From a virus: a stretch of DNA of 21,395 nt. Shown in pieces: positions 15,675 through 21,395 of this stretch (within the stretch, counting starts at the first letter, position 1; every line of letters begins with the position of its first letter). Under the pieces are notes generated by a model. It did not search any database, had not been told where the DNA came from, and saw nothing but the letters and a program-made list of their open reading frames with translations. The DNA lies in the IMG/VR virus record IMGVR_UViG_3300005839_000093, positions 1 through 21,395 of that record; one strand, given 5' to 3'. The translations under genes were made by a program, and so were the position numbers.

Positions 15675-16469
15675 TTAGACCAGCTGATCAATGTTTCCAA
15701 GCGCCCATTCAAAGGCGCGCAGCATGCCCTTAATAAATTCCTCACGGAGCTTATTTCCAGAGTTGATAGCCTCTATCCGAAGTTTGTCCAGCTTAGCTTC
15801 AGCCGCAAGAATTTCATTGCGTGGTTTTACCGCCCGCATCTCGGGATTTTCCTTTTTGACCGGGCGGCCACGCTTGGTTTTCCGTTTGTCTTCATCGGAC
15901 AACATGTTTGCAAACTGCTGCACGTTGTATTTCTTGGCGGCAGCAAGAAGCTTCTTCTGCTTCTTTGGGTCTTCGATGCGCAGGAGCTCTCTGGCGTGTG
16001 CAAATTCGATTTCTTTTTTCTCCAGCGCTGTCTGAATTTCTTCGGGTAGCTTTAGTAGCTGCAGGCGTTGACTGACATAACCTTCTGTAGTGCCAATTGC
16101 TGCCGCAATCTTGTTTACTGGGAGTCCGTTTTCCTTCAGCTTCTGGAAAATTCTTGCTTCTTCCAATGGTGCAAAATTATGCCTGCCGTAGTTTTCAGCA
16201 ACTTTATCCTGTAGCGTTTGCTCTGTGTTCTGTTTCTTGATAACCAGAGCTGGTATATTTTTCATGCCTAAACGTTTGCAAGCTTCAACACGTCGATACC
16301 CATATTCAACATTGTAAGTGCCGTCACCATTTGCACTGAGCACTGGCGGTTGTTTAAGTCCGACGGCTTTGATGGATTTCATTAAGTCGTCTATGGACTT
16401 TTCCCAGCCATCATCACGAAGATTATTTTCCGAAATAATCTTTGAAAGAGTTACCTGTTCTAATTGCAT
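15675..16469 (-). CDS. parB: ParB-like DNA-binding protein
   Basis: 264 aa from ATG 16469, chosen for the AGGAGG 6 bases upstream; the longer frame from 16559 runs back into the sigma-factor start. N-terminal ParB/Srx fold with EYGYRRVEACKRLG (about 55-68, in place of the CTP-binding GERRxRA) and AENYGRHNF (91-99, in place of ENLQR). A helix-turn-helix follows (VNKIAAAIGTTEGYVSQRLQLL, about 118-139), then a Lys/Arg-rich linker and a helical C-terminal domain. ParB proteins bind centromere-like sites and spread as CTP-dependent clamps; phage homologues may serve partition, DNA organisation or transcription control. No ParA partner is in the window. It diverges from the sigma factor, sharing a control region of about 55 bases. 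Confidence 0.9.
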   Translation of the reverse strand: MQLEQVTLSKIISENNLRDDGWEKSIDDLMKSIKAVGLKQPPVLSANGDGTYNVEYGYRRVEACKRLGMKNIPALVIKKQNTEQTLQDKVAENYGRHNFAPLEEARIFQKLKENGLPVNKIAAAIGTTEGYVSQRLQLLKLPEEIQTALEKKEIEFAHARELLRIEDPKKQKKLLAAAKKYNVQQFANMLSDEDKRKTKRGRPVKKENPEMRAVKPRNEILAAEAKLDKLRIEAINSGNKLREEFIKGMLRAFEWALGNIDQLV

Positions 16470-16488
16470 TCCTTCCTCCTTTTTTTTC

Positions 16489-16526
16489 TTGACATGTTTG
16501 CTATTTTCATTTTTATTTGGAGTCAA
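16489..16526. promoter_or_regulatory. Face-to-face promoters between parB and the sigma factor
   Basis: On the + strand, TTGACA (16489-16494) is followed after 17 bases by TTTATT (16512-16517), pointing to the sigma gene. On the minus strand, TTGACT (16526-16521) is followed after 17 bases by the weak TAGCAA (16503-16498), pointing to parB. The two would overlap completely and compete. The + promoter has a perfect -35 and 4 of 6 at -10; the minus promoter is weaker. Confidence 0.45.
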
Positions 16527-17323
16527 TGAAATGTTCACAGGATCGCACGTTCTGGTCATATTATTGTAGCTTGTCCAAAGTAAAGCTTTTGTCTCCCGAT
16601 GAAGAACGTGACCTTTTACGGAGATATTACAAAGAGAATGACCTCGAAGCCCGTAATAAGATAGTTGAAAGTTGTCTTCGTTTCATTGTCAAACTTGCTA
16701 TCAAATATGCTCACAACATGGAGGAACTCAAAGAGTTGATTTCTGCAGGTAATGAAGGTTTACTTGTAGCATTTAGCAAGTTTGATCTTAATCGCAAAGT
16801 GAGATTTCTTTCTTATGCAGCATATTGGGCATTGCTGCATATTCGCAATGAGCAGTACAAGAATTTGGTTGTTGCACCACCTCCCTGGTACCAGAAAATG
16901 GTAACCCGCATCAACAAGATTCATGCACAAACGCTAACACGCCACCACCGATTGGCGACAGCACGTGAGATAAGTAAAAGTCTGAAAATAACAGAAGCAC
17001 AAGCCAAGAAGATAGAACAGTTACAGTTTGTAGATTTATCTCCCACAGTGCCTGCAGATAATACTGCGATAGACCGTAAAGAGCACCTTGAACATGTGAA
17101 ACAAATGTTACAACGTTTGCTGGATACAAAGCAGGTTCCGCTGTCCAAACGCGAGGCTTTTATCTTACGGGCTTACTACGGCCTCATCGATGAAAAACAC
17201 TGGACTTTGAAGCAGATATCCAACTATCTGCAGATGAGTTCCGAGCGCGTGCGCCAATTGAAACGGCACGCACTTGAAACGCTAAGAGAGTTCAGCAAAA
17301 TTCAGCGTCTTAGCACAATGTGA
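16526..17323 (+). CDS. Phage-encoded sigma-70 family factor
   Basis: 265 aa from ATG 16526 (an in-frame TTG lies at 16517). Region 2 is clear: RFIVKLAIKYAHNMEELKELI, then AGNEGLLVAFSKFD and VRFLSYAAYWALLHIRN (about residues 50-108), covering core binding and -10 recognition. A region 3-like helix bundle follows (about 120-170), and region 4 with its helix-turn-helix lies at about 207-256 (LSKREAFILRAYYG, then WTLKQISNYLQMSSERVRQ). Region 1.1 is absent, as in alternative sigma factors of the RpoH/FliA/SigB size class. It would direct host RNA polymerase to phage middle or late promoters. GGAG lies only 3 bases before the ATG, and a predicted promoter would start transcription almost at the ATG, so the mRNA may be leaderless. 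Its 3' end overlaps the converging zinc-ribbon gene by 14 bases. Confidence 0.92.
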   Translation: MKCSQDRTFWSYYCSLSKVKLLSPDEERDLLRRYYKENDLEARNKIVESCLRFIVKLAIKYAHNMEELKELISAGNEGLLVAFSKFDLNRKVRFLSYAAYWALLHIRNEQYKNLVVAPPPWYQKMVTRINKIHAQTLTRHHRLATAREISKSLKITEAQAKKIEQLQFVDLSPTVPADNTAIDRKEHLEHVKQMLQRLLDTKQVPLSKREAFILRAYYGLIDEKHWTLKQISNYLQMSSERVRQLKRHALETLREFSKIQRLSTM

Positions 17324-17619
17324 GGTGCTGGAGCTCTAAGCTGCTCAACGGTACGCCGCTCAGAATATTGCCGACAGCAACGAAGAATTCCCGCCCGATG
17401 AGTTCAGGAGTCAGTCCGCTTACAACGTACTCCTGATGCAGCTGTTTTATCTTCTGGCATTGATCCACTAATTGTTGAATCTTTTTTTTCGAACGGGGCA
17501 GAACCATGTTTTGGGCAGAGTTTGATCTTACCCTCGACCTGTAAGGGCGCTTTGCAGATCGGACACGTGTCTGCATCTAAGTTCTCCGTTTCATAAACGT
17601 TATATTTTTCCATGCCCAT
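17310..17619 (-). CDS. Zinc-ribbon protein split by a frameshift at an A8 run
   Basis: Two overlapping frames appear to be halves of one gene. Frame 1 (17619-17404) starts MGMEKYN and carries a zinc ribbon TCPICKAPLQVEGKIKLCPKHG, then degrades into Ser/Thr/Lys-rich sequence. Frame 2 (used to 17310) has a natural helical region after the run: KKIQQLVDQCQKIKQLHQEY, GLTPELIGREFFVAVGNIL. They meet at eight A residues (minus strand; T8 at 17482-17489). Removing one A, or a +1 shift, joins them into a product of about 102 residues. Explanations are transcriptional slippage or programmed frameshifting, a real inactivating mutation, or a homopolymer sequencing error. An alternative is that the 88-residue frame from ATG 17576, which has GGAG upstream, is an independent gene. 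ATG 17619 lacks a Shine-Dalgarno and sits 9 bases after a TAAAAT -10. Confidence 0.6.
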
Positions 17620-17628
17620 TTTAGAAAG

Positions 17629-17658
17629 ATTTTATCTGATTTAAGATATAGATGTCAA
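17629..17658 (-). promoter_or_regulatory. Sigma-70-type promoter for the zinc-ribbon gene, possibly leaderless
   Basis: Read leftward: a perfect -35 TTGACA (17658-17653), 18-base spacer and -10 TAAAAT (17634-17629). Predicted transcription start near 17622 is only about 3 bases before the ATG at 17619, leaving no room for a ribosome binding site. Confidence 0.65.
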
Positions 17659-17670
17659 GTTCACAAATTA

Positions 17671-17701
17671 CACAAGTTATAATTGCCATTTATAACTTGT
17701 G
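17671..17701. repeat. Perfect 12-bp inverted repeat downstream of nuclease 2
   Basis: CACAAGTTATAA (17671-17682) pairs with 17690-17701 around a 7-base loop. It lies 11 bases beyond the stop codon of the minus-strand nuclease gene and 12 bases before the -35 box of the zinc-ribbon promoter. No T run follows on either strand. It may end or stabilise the nuclease mRNA, or be an operator for the zinc-ribbon promoter; the sequence does not decide. Confidence 0.7.
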
Positions 17702-17712
17702 CAGAAGTCGAT

Positions 17713-18549
17713 TCAGAGCCCACGCCGGCAAATATCATAATAACCGCAAAACCTGGGGCTACACCACCAATTGCTTGGATGTGTTCTTGGAAACACGCCT
17801 GTCTTAATTGTTGCTGCAACGTCAGTAATGATGTTACTCAGCCATTGCATATCCTGTGGAATTTCATCTTCAACAAGTTCGATATCATTCTTTGTTTTTA
17901 CAAGACAGTTGAACCCACCGTGTTTTATTTTGGTGTAAACGCTGTAAACCATAAGTTGAATATCTTTTGCAATATCATCTTTGCTTTTCTTTCTTGCGAC
18001 AACTTTGTGATCGATGATTTTCTGTTTACTGTCCATCTCTCCAATAAGATCAATTACGCCGACAATCGGAATTCCGCCGATTTCCAGAATGAACGGAAAT
18101 TCGACCTGTGGTTTGTTGTCTTGCACGACTGTTTTGATTTTCGGCAGCTGTTTTGTATGATAGATTCTGATCAATTGCTGTCCGCGTGACTCTACGCCGT
18201 TCGGTCCAATGCCTTCTTCATCGGTAGTCCAATCGATTTCTTTTGATGCTTCTCGCCAAGCGTCGGCGAACGCATCTAGCATGATGTCTACTGGAACGGT
18301 TTCAGTTTTTGCAGCTTCGATGTGCGCAACTTCGAGTGCGTGGTGTATTGATTTTCCCTCACCAAGCGCCACAGATGGCGGCAACACCAGATTGTGAATT
18401 ACGCGAAACTCATATTGTTTCCAGCACCGCAGCGCCTGGTTTATCTGACTTACTGAGAGATATCCTCTCGGCAAGTCTTTCGATAGTTTTTCTTTGTTTG
18501 TTGTCAGAACAGTTTCCAGACGTTCTTGTTTTTCCAGGTCTTCGTTCAT
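17713..18549 (-). CDS. PD-(D/E)XK nuclease with Fe-S cluster (RecB/Cas4-like), second copy
   Basis: 278 aa. Same family as the nuclease at 13894-14721 but clearly diverged: YLSVSQINQALRCWKQYEFR (30-49, Cys42), GKSIHHALE (His69-His70), IVGVIDLIGEMD (Asp167), KIIDHKV (Asp180, Lys182) and IQLMVYS (about 197-203). Cys42 with Cys263, Cys268 and Cys274 (WCSPRFCGYYDICR) gives the four ligands of a 4Fe-4S cluster. The start ATG 18549 overlaps the upstream stop as ATGA and has AAGGAGAG upstream, so the two genes are coupled. Its separation from the replication operon suggests a distinct substrate or time of expression, for example DNA-end processing or host DNA breakdown; this is inference. Confidence 0.9.
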   Translation of the reverse strand: MNEDLEKQERLETVLTTNKEKLSKDLPRGYLSVSQINQALRCWKQYEFRVIHNLVLPPSVALGEGKSIHHALEVAHIEAAKTETVPVDIMLDAFADAWREASKEIDWTTDEEGIGPNGVESRGQQLIRIYHTKQLPKIKTVVQDNKPQVEFPFILEIGGIPIVGVIDLIGEMDSKQKIIDHKVVARKKSKDDIAKDIQLMVYSVYTKIKHGGFNCLVKTKNDIELVEDEIPQDMQWLSNIITDVAATIKTGVFPRTHPSNWWCSPRFCGYYDICRRGL

Positions 18550-18875
18550 TTTCTCTCCTTTTCTTTTTTAGCTGCGCGCTCGATAGCAATCAAATAATCC
18601 CGAGTGCCTTCGGGAAGCAGCGAAGGGTCAAGGTCGGCAAATGATACATCATCGTATTTCTTCTTCGGAAGCTCCTGTTGCAAAACATCTTCTACAGTTT
18701 TTGGGGCAGGTGTTTCAGGTTCTGCGGCCGGGCGTTGCTCCACCTCTGCACTGACTCGCAATTGTGGCCGGTGTTTCCATTTGAAAGCCACGTCTGTCGA
18801 AAATCCGTTTTCTTTCAGCTTTTCTTTTAGCAGTTCTTCTAAGTCTTCTTGCGTCCACTCGATCCTGAATTTCAT
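18546..18875 (-). CDS. Small acidic/basic protein coupled to nuclease 2 (109 aa)
   Basis: No family recognised. ATG 18875 has AAGGAGGAGAGG directly upstream. The N-terminal 45 residues look like a charged helix followed by a strand (WTQEDLEELLKEKLKENGF). The middle is a Pro/Ala/Glu-rich linker (about 48-60, AAEPETPAPKTVED), and the C-terminus is helical and basic (AIERAAKKEKERK). The stop overlaps the nuclease start by 4 bases (ATGA). The gene heads a two-gene operon, so it may be a regulator or partner of the nuclease, but nothing in the sequence proves this. A TATAAG-type motif lies about 30 bases upstream. Confidence 0.8.
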   Translation of the reverse strand: MKFRIEWTQEDLEELLKEKLKENGFSTDVAFKWKHRPQLRVSAEVEQRPAAEPETPAPKTVEDVLQQELPKKKYDDVSFADLDPSLLPEGTRDYLIAIERAAKKEKERK

Positions 18876-18901
18876 CCTCTCCTCCTTGGTTGGATAGCAT
18901 C

Positions 18902-18913
18902 TTCTTATACCAT
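18902..18913 (-). promoter_or_regulatory. TATAAG-type -10 motif upstream of the nuclease 2 operon
   Basis: Minus-strand ATGGTATAAGAA matches the motif ahead of the MoxR gene at 11 of 12 positions. TAGAAA, a 4 of 6 match to TTGACA, lies 17 bases upstream. A shared element ahead of two minus-strand units suggests co-regulation. Confidence 0.4.
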
Positions 18914-18944
18914 AAAACGCCTAAATTTTCTAAAAGCAAAAAAC

Positions 18945-18973
18945 TTGATTTTCAATTGATTTTGTAAAACAAT
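18945..18973 (+). promoter_or_regulatory. Weak promoter candidate for the portal gene
   Basis: TTGATT (18945-18950), a 17-base spacer and AACAAT (18968-18973) each match 4 of 6 consensus bases. The region is AT-rich and ends shortly before the AGAGGA ribosome site of the portal gene. A phage-sigma promoter of unknown consensus is equally possible. Confidence 0.3.
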
Positions 18974-18997
18974 GCTAGCAGAAAAGAGGATTAGACG

Positions 18998-20725
18998 ATG
19001 CTGTTTTTAGAAGATACTTACAATACGCTGGTTTCTTTGAGTGTTCAGCATCAACACCCGCTTTTTGACTTTCTGACTGCCTTTACGCCTCGCCGGCTGA
19101 AGGCAATGTTTCTGTATTGTGAATATCTCTACTACAACTCACCTCAGATCTTCTCTACGCTAAAAAAATTCGCGCTATACCCAATCACTGACTTCCGACT
19201 TGAGACTCCTCAGCCTAAATTACGGGAGAGTTACAAAAAGCTGCTGGAAAAAGATATAAAACTGAAGAACCACCTGGTTGCTGCAGCTACGGATCGTTAC
19301 ATCTACGGCAACTCATTTACCTCGATTCATTTTCCCTTCCAGCGGTTTCTGGAATGCCCCAAATGTGGCCATAAAGTAAATATGAGCCACATAGAATACA
19401 AAGCAAAGGTAGTATCCAAACGAATTGAGTTCCGTTATACCTGTCCGAATTGCAATGCCAGCGTTCTTGGCACAGTCGTCGATGTTTATGTAAAAGACAC
19501 TTCTAAGATAAAGCTGATTCGCTGGGATCCCAAGAATATGGAAATCGACAGCAATGAGATAACCGGCGAAAGCACTTATTACTACAACATTCCAAATGTA
19601 TTGCAGAACAAGATAATGAACTCTGACCGGAATGCCCTGGAAACCACACCAATGGCATTTCTGGCAGCAGTTGCAGCACGTAAAATTTTCGAATTTGCGC
19701 CGGGGAAGATTTTCCACCTGAAGACCGACGCACCTGCTGGAGTGAGCACTCGCTGGGGCATTCCACCTCTGGTATCTGCGGTCAAACAATTCCTTTATGT
19801 GGCTACGCTGCGTAAGGCCAATGAAGCAATTGCTCTGGAATACATAACGCCCATGCGCATTCTGCATCCTGCGCAAGGCACGTCAGCCTCGGATCCAACT
19901 CTGGCGATCTCGATGTCCAACTGGATTGATCAGATGAAGTTCAACATCCGTGCCTGGCGGCGTGACCCTCTGCACATCATGTTCAGCCCGGTTCCTCTGG
20001 GAATTTCGCAGCTTGGTGGTCAAGGACGTGGAATGCTTCTTTCCGGAGAAATTGCCGAGGCCGAAGCGAGCATTCTCGTTTCGATGGGTGTTCCCAAAGA
20101 ATTTGTGTACGGCGGTTTCCAGTCTTCCGGTGGCGTCATTCTGCGCATCCTTGAAAATCAGCTGCTGAATGACACTTCTTCGATGGTTGAGCTAGCGCAA
20201 TGGGTCGTGGACAGCATTGCTAACTTTATGAGCTGGCCGAGAACCAAAATTGAACTTGAGCCGTTCAAACTTGTGGATGACGTGCAACAAAAAATGACCA
20301 TGCTCCAGGCAAACGATGCTACCGGGGGTACTCTACTTTCCCGGACCTCACTGGCCGCTATGTTCGGCAGAGAACTCGAGACAGAACGGAAGTTACGTTT
20401 ACAGGAAGCTCTGGATGAGCAGAAATTCCAGGCGGAACTACAGCGTCGATTGCAAGAACAGCAGCGTAGACTGGAGGCTGAAATGGGACCTCCGCAGGCC
20501 CAGGGATTGAATTATGACCAGCAAGCGGTGATTGCTTCAGCACAGCAGATTGTCAATGAAGTGCTGCAGATGGATGAAGGCATGCGTCGTAGTAGATTGC
20601 ATGAACTTCAGATGGAAGATTTTGTAATGTATTCAGTTGTCATCCAGCTGCTTGAACAAGCTCGCGTTTCACAGGCTGCTGAAATTCGGTCTCAAATGCA
20701 GGGACAGCCCCCGCCTGGAATGTAG
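18998..20725 (+). CDS. Portal protein with internal zinc ribbon
   Basis: 575 aa. Forms the dodecameric ring at the capsid vertex through which DNA is packaged and ejected. Portal-like features: YIYGNSFTSI (101-110), GKIFHLKT then GIPPLVSAVKQFLY before a long helical stretch (about 240-285), and SILVSMGVPKEFVYGG (about 360-375). A zinc ribbon is inserted at about 119-153 (Cys120, Cys123, Cys149, Cys152). The C-terminus is a Gln/Arg/Glu-rich coiled coil (about 465-500, QRRLQEQQRRLEAEMG) ending in a Pro-rich tail. ATG 18998 has AGAGGA 8 bases upstream. It is followed 8 bases later by a small gene. Terminase and portal are 11.5 kb apart here with the replication genes between them, an unusual order. 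The call is by overall resemblance and is good but not certain. Confidence 0.82.
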   Translation: MLFLEDTYNTLVSLSVQHQHPLFDFLTAFTPRRLKAMFLYCEYLYYNSPQIFSTLKKFALYPITDFRLETPQPKLRESYKKLLEKDIKLKNHLVAAATDRYIYGNSFTSIHFPFQRFLECPKCGHKVNMSHIEYKAKVVSKRIEFRYTCPNCNASVLGTVVDVYVKDTSKIKLIRWDPKNMEIDSNEITGESTYYYNIPNVLQNKIMNSDRNALETTPMAFLAAVAARKIFEFAPGKIFHLKTDAPAGVSTRWGIPPLVSAVKQFLYVATLRKANEAIALEYITPMRILHPAQGTSASDPTLAISMSNWIDQMKFNIRAWRRDPLHIMFSPVPLGISQLGGQGRGMLLSGEIAEAEASILVSMGVPKEFVYGGFQSSGGVILRILENQLLNDTSSMVELAQWVVDSIANFMSWPRTKIELEPFKLVDDVQQKMTMLQANDATGGTLLSRTSLAAMFGRELETERKLRLQEALDEQKFQAELQRRLQEQQRRLEAEMGPPQAQGLNYDQQAVIASAQQIVNEVLQMDEGMRRSRLHELQMEDFVMYSVVIQLLEQARVSQAAEIRSQMQGQPPPGM

Positions 20726-20733
20726 GAGCGTTT

Positions 20734-21066
20734 ATGGCAGACGAAAATAAAAACGATTTTTATGATTGGGTAAACATGCAGCGGCGCCCCGATGCGCCAT
20801 TGTTTCCTAATCACCCGGCTGAAATGGAAGCGCTGCCTCGTGCAACCCTGCCCAAGGGAAAGTATCGAGTTTTTTACCGTCAGTTCTGTCTGAAGGACAA
20901 AGAGCAGGCCGATGAGCTTCAAGAAGTTGTAACCATGTGTTTATCTAATCCCAACTGGATTCTGATTCGTGAAGAGTGGAGCGTTGACCAGCAAGGCAAC
21001 CGAATCATCACGCTCAAATACATGAACTTCATTCCTGATACAAAAAAAAGAGAGGGCGCGCCGTAG
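20734..21066 (+). CDS. Small unknown protein downstream of portal (110 aa)
   Basis: Begins at ATG 20734 with GGAG 6 bases upstream, 8 bases after the portal stop, so the two are probably one operon. The product is soluble: a charged N-terminus (MADENKNDFYDWVNMQRRPD), a Pro-rich connector, and an alpha/beta body (KYRVFYRQFCLKDKEQADEL, then WILIREEWSV and RIITLKYMNFIP). The strand-helix-strand pattern suggests a small ferredoxin-like or similar fold, but no family is recognised. The stop codon falls in the loop of the terminator hairpin serving the opposite strand. A virion or head-assembly accessory role would fit the position. Confidence 0.8.
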   Translation: MADENKNDFYDWVNMQRRPDAPLFPNHPAEMEALPRATLPKGKYRVFYRQFCLKDKEQADELQEVVTMCLSNPNWILIREEWSVDQQGNRIITLKYMNFIPDTKKREGAP

Positions 21067-21075
21067 CCCGCCCTC
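21042..21075 (-). terminator. Intrinsic terminator for the minus-strand transcript
   Basis: GAGGGCG (21052-21058) pairs with CGCCCTC (21069-21075). Read on the minus strand the stem is followed by TCTTTTTTTT (T8 opposite 21042-21049). This ends transcription entering from the coiled-coil gene at the right edge. On the + strand the stem lacks a T run, so termination of the portal operon here would be weaker. Confidence 0.8.
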
Positions 21076-21080
21076 AAGAT

Positions 21081-21107
21081 TTAATCAATAACATCCGCCC
21101 CGCCCAT
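21081..21107 (-). CDS. Eight-codon mini-ORF with a consensus ribosome binding site
   Basis: ATG 21107 encodes MGGADVID and stops at TAA (21083-21081). AAAGGAGGTG lies about 6 bases upstream, one of the best Shine-Dalgarno sequences in the window. It sits between the coiled-coil gene and the terminator on the same transcript. It could be a functional micropeptide, a remnant of a longer gene, or a ribosome-loading site affecting mRNA stability. Whether it is translated cannot be judged from sequence alone. Confidence 0.35.
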   Translation of the reverse strand: MGGADVID

Positions 21108-21150
21108 AGCGCACCTCCTTTCTTTTATTATCGAAAGAGAGTGTGGTTGA

Positions 21151-21395
21151 CTAAGCTTGCGGAGCCGCTTTGATCGCCGATTCCCGTTTAGGGAACGGCG
21201 GTTGCGGGACTGATAAAAGTTTTTTCTGAGCAGCGGCTAGCTGCTCTTGAAGAGCAGCTATCTTCCGCTGCAGTCTGAAGATTTCTCGGCGTGTGTCCCA
21301 CGCCGCCGCTGGCACAATGTACCAGTGATACAGCGAAAAACGCCCGCCGTTTTCTGCCAGCACTTCGTGGGTGTTGGCATCGTACATCCGGACCT
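21151..21395 (-). CDS. Coiled-coil protein, C-terminal part (5' end at or beyond window edge)
   Basis: The frame is open from the right edge to TAG (21153-21151). An ATG at 21387 exists, but no clear ribosome site is visible in the 8 bases left, so the gene may start outside. The visible residues include FSLYHWYIVPAAAWDTRREI and then a heptad-like coiled coil (about RLQRKIAALQEQLAAAQKKL), ending in a Pro/Lys/Ala-rich tail. No membrane segment or catalytic motif is seen. The function is unknown; a tail-fibre, scaffold or small regulatory protein are all possible. Confidence 0.65.
   Translation of the reverse strand, partial: VRMYDANTHEVLAENGGRFSLYHWYIVPAAAWDTRREIFRLQRKIAALQEQLAAAQKKLLSVPQPPFPKRESAIKAAPQA

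Noticed and set aside
13894-18549. CRISPR-Cas locus, suggested by Cas4-like nucleases
   Set aside because: No repeat-spacer array and no cas1, cas2 or effector genes are in the window; the nucleases sit in phage replication or stand-alone operons.
1-21395. Diversity-generating retroelement (template and variable repeats)
   Set aside because: The RT has QGAPTSG rather than the DGR-type motif, and no near-identical repeat pair with adenine-specific differences was noticed.
1-21395. tRNA genes
   Set aside because: No cloverleaf with a T-loop and acceptor stem was found by eye in the gaps; the domain I multibranch fold lacks tRNA signatures.

Overview
The window is a piece of a double-stranded DNA tailed phage (Caudoviricetes), or a prophage of one. 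The hallmark genes are a large terminase, a portal protein, a family A DNA polymerase, a primase-helicase and a phage-type sigma factor. No integrase, repressor or bacterial housekeeping gene is visible, so a lytic lifestyle is plausible but unproven. Shine-Dalgarno sites of the AGGAGG type and TTGACA/TATAAT-like promoters point to a bacterial host; I cannot name the host.

Layout. Virion genes lie on the + strand as separate islands: the tail of an unknown gene (1-92), two coupled unknown genes (2955-4593), the terminase (5855-7423), and the portal plus a small partner (18998-21066). Most other genes lie on the - strand. From left to right these are: an operon of a VWA/metallopeptidase-like protein, a retron-like reverse transcriptase and a tiny membrane protein (116-2830); a MoxR-type AAA+ ATPase (4594-5769); the replication operon, read from 15609 down to 7771 (ssDNA-binding-like protein, Fe-S PD-(D/E)XK nuclease, CHC2/Toprim primase-helicase, UDG-like/exonuclease/PolA polymerase, small protein); ParB (15675-16469); a zinc-ribbon gene split by a frameshift at an A8 run (17310-17619); and a second Fe-S nuclease with a small upstream partner (17713-18875). 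A sigma factor (16526-17323, +) is divergent from parB.

The most striking element is the 350-base stretch at about 7422-7771, between the terminase stop codon and the convergent end of the replication operon. It has no credible protein gene. It folds by eye into three consecutive domains closed by perfect helices of 11, 13-14 and 7 base pairs, with perfect or near-perfect hairpins inside. A nearly identical hairpin (TTGCTGTA(A)CAGCGACT) occurs in domains I and II, and a related one in domain III. G-U pairs fit an RNA read from the + strand, the same strand as the terminase. I do not recognise it as a known RNA family and consider it the best candidate for an undescribed element.

How the genes fit together. 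The replication operon supplies priming, unwinding, synthesis, ssDNA binding and nuclease activity. The sigma factor probably redirects host RNA polymerase to a later gene set. The MoxR ATPase and VWA protein form the usual ATPase/VWA remodelling pair. The reverse transcriptase, translationally coupled to the VWA gene, has no adjacent msr-msd-like RNA or DGR repeat in view, so its template and role are open.
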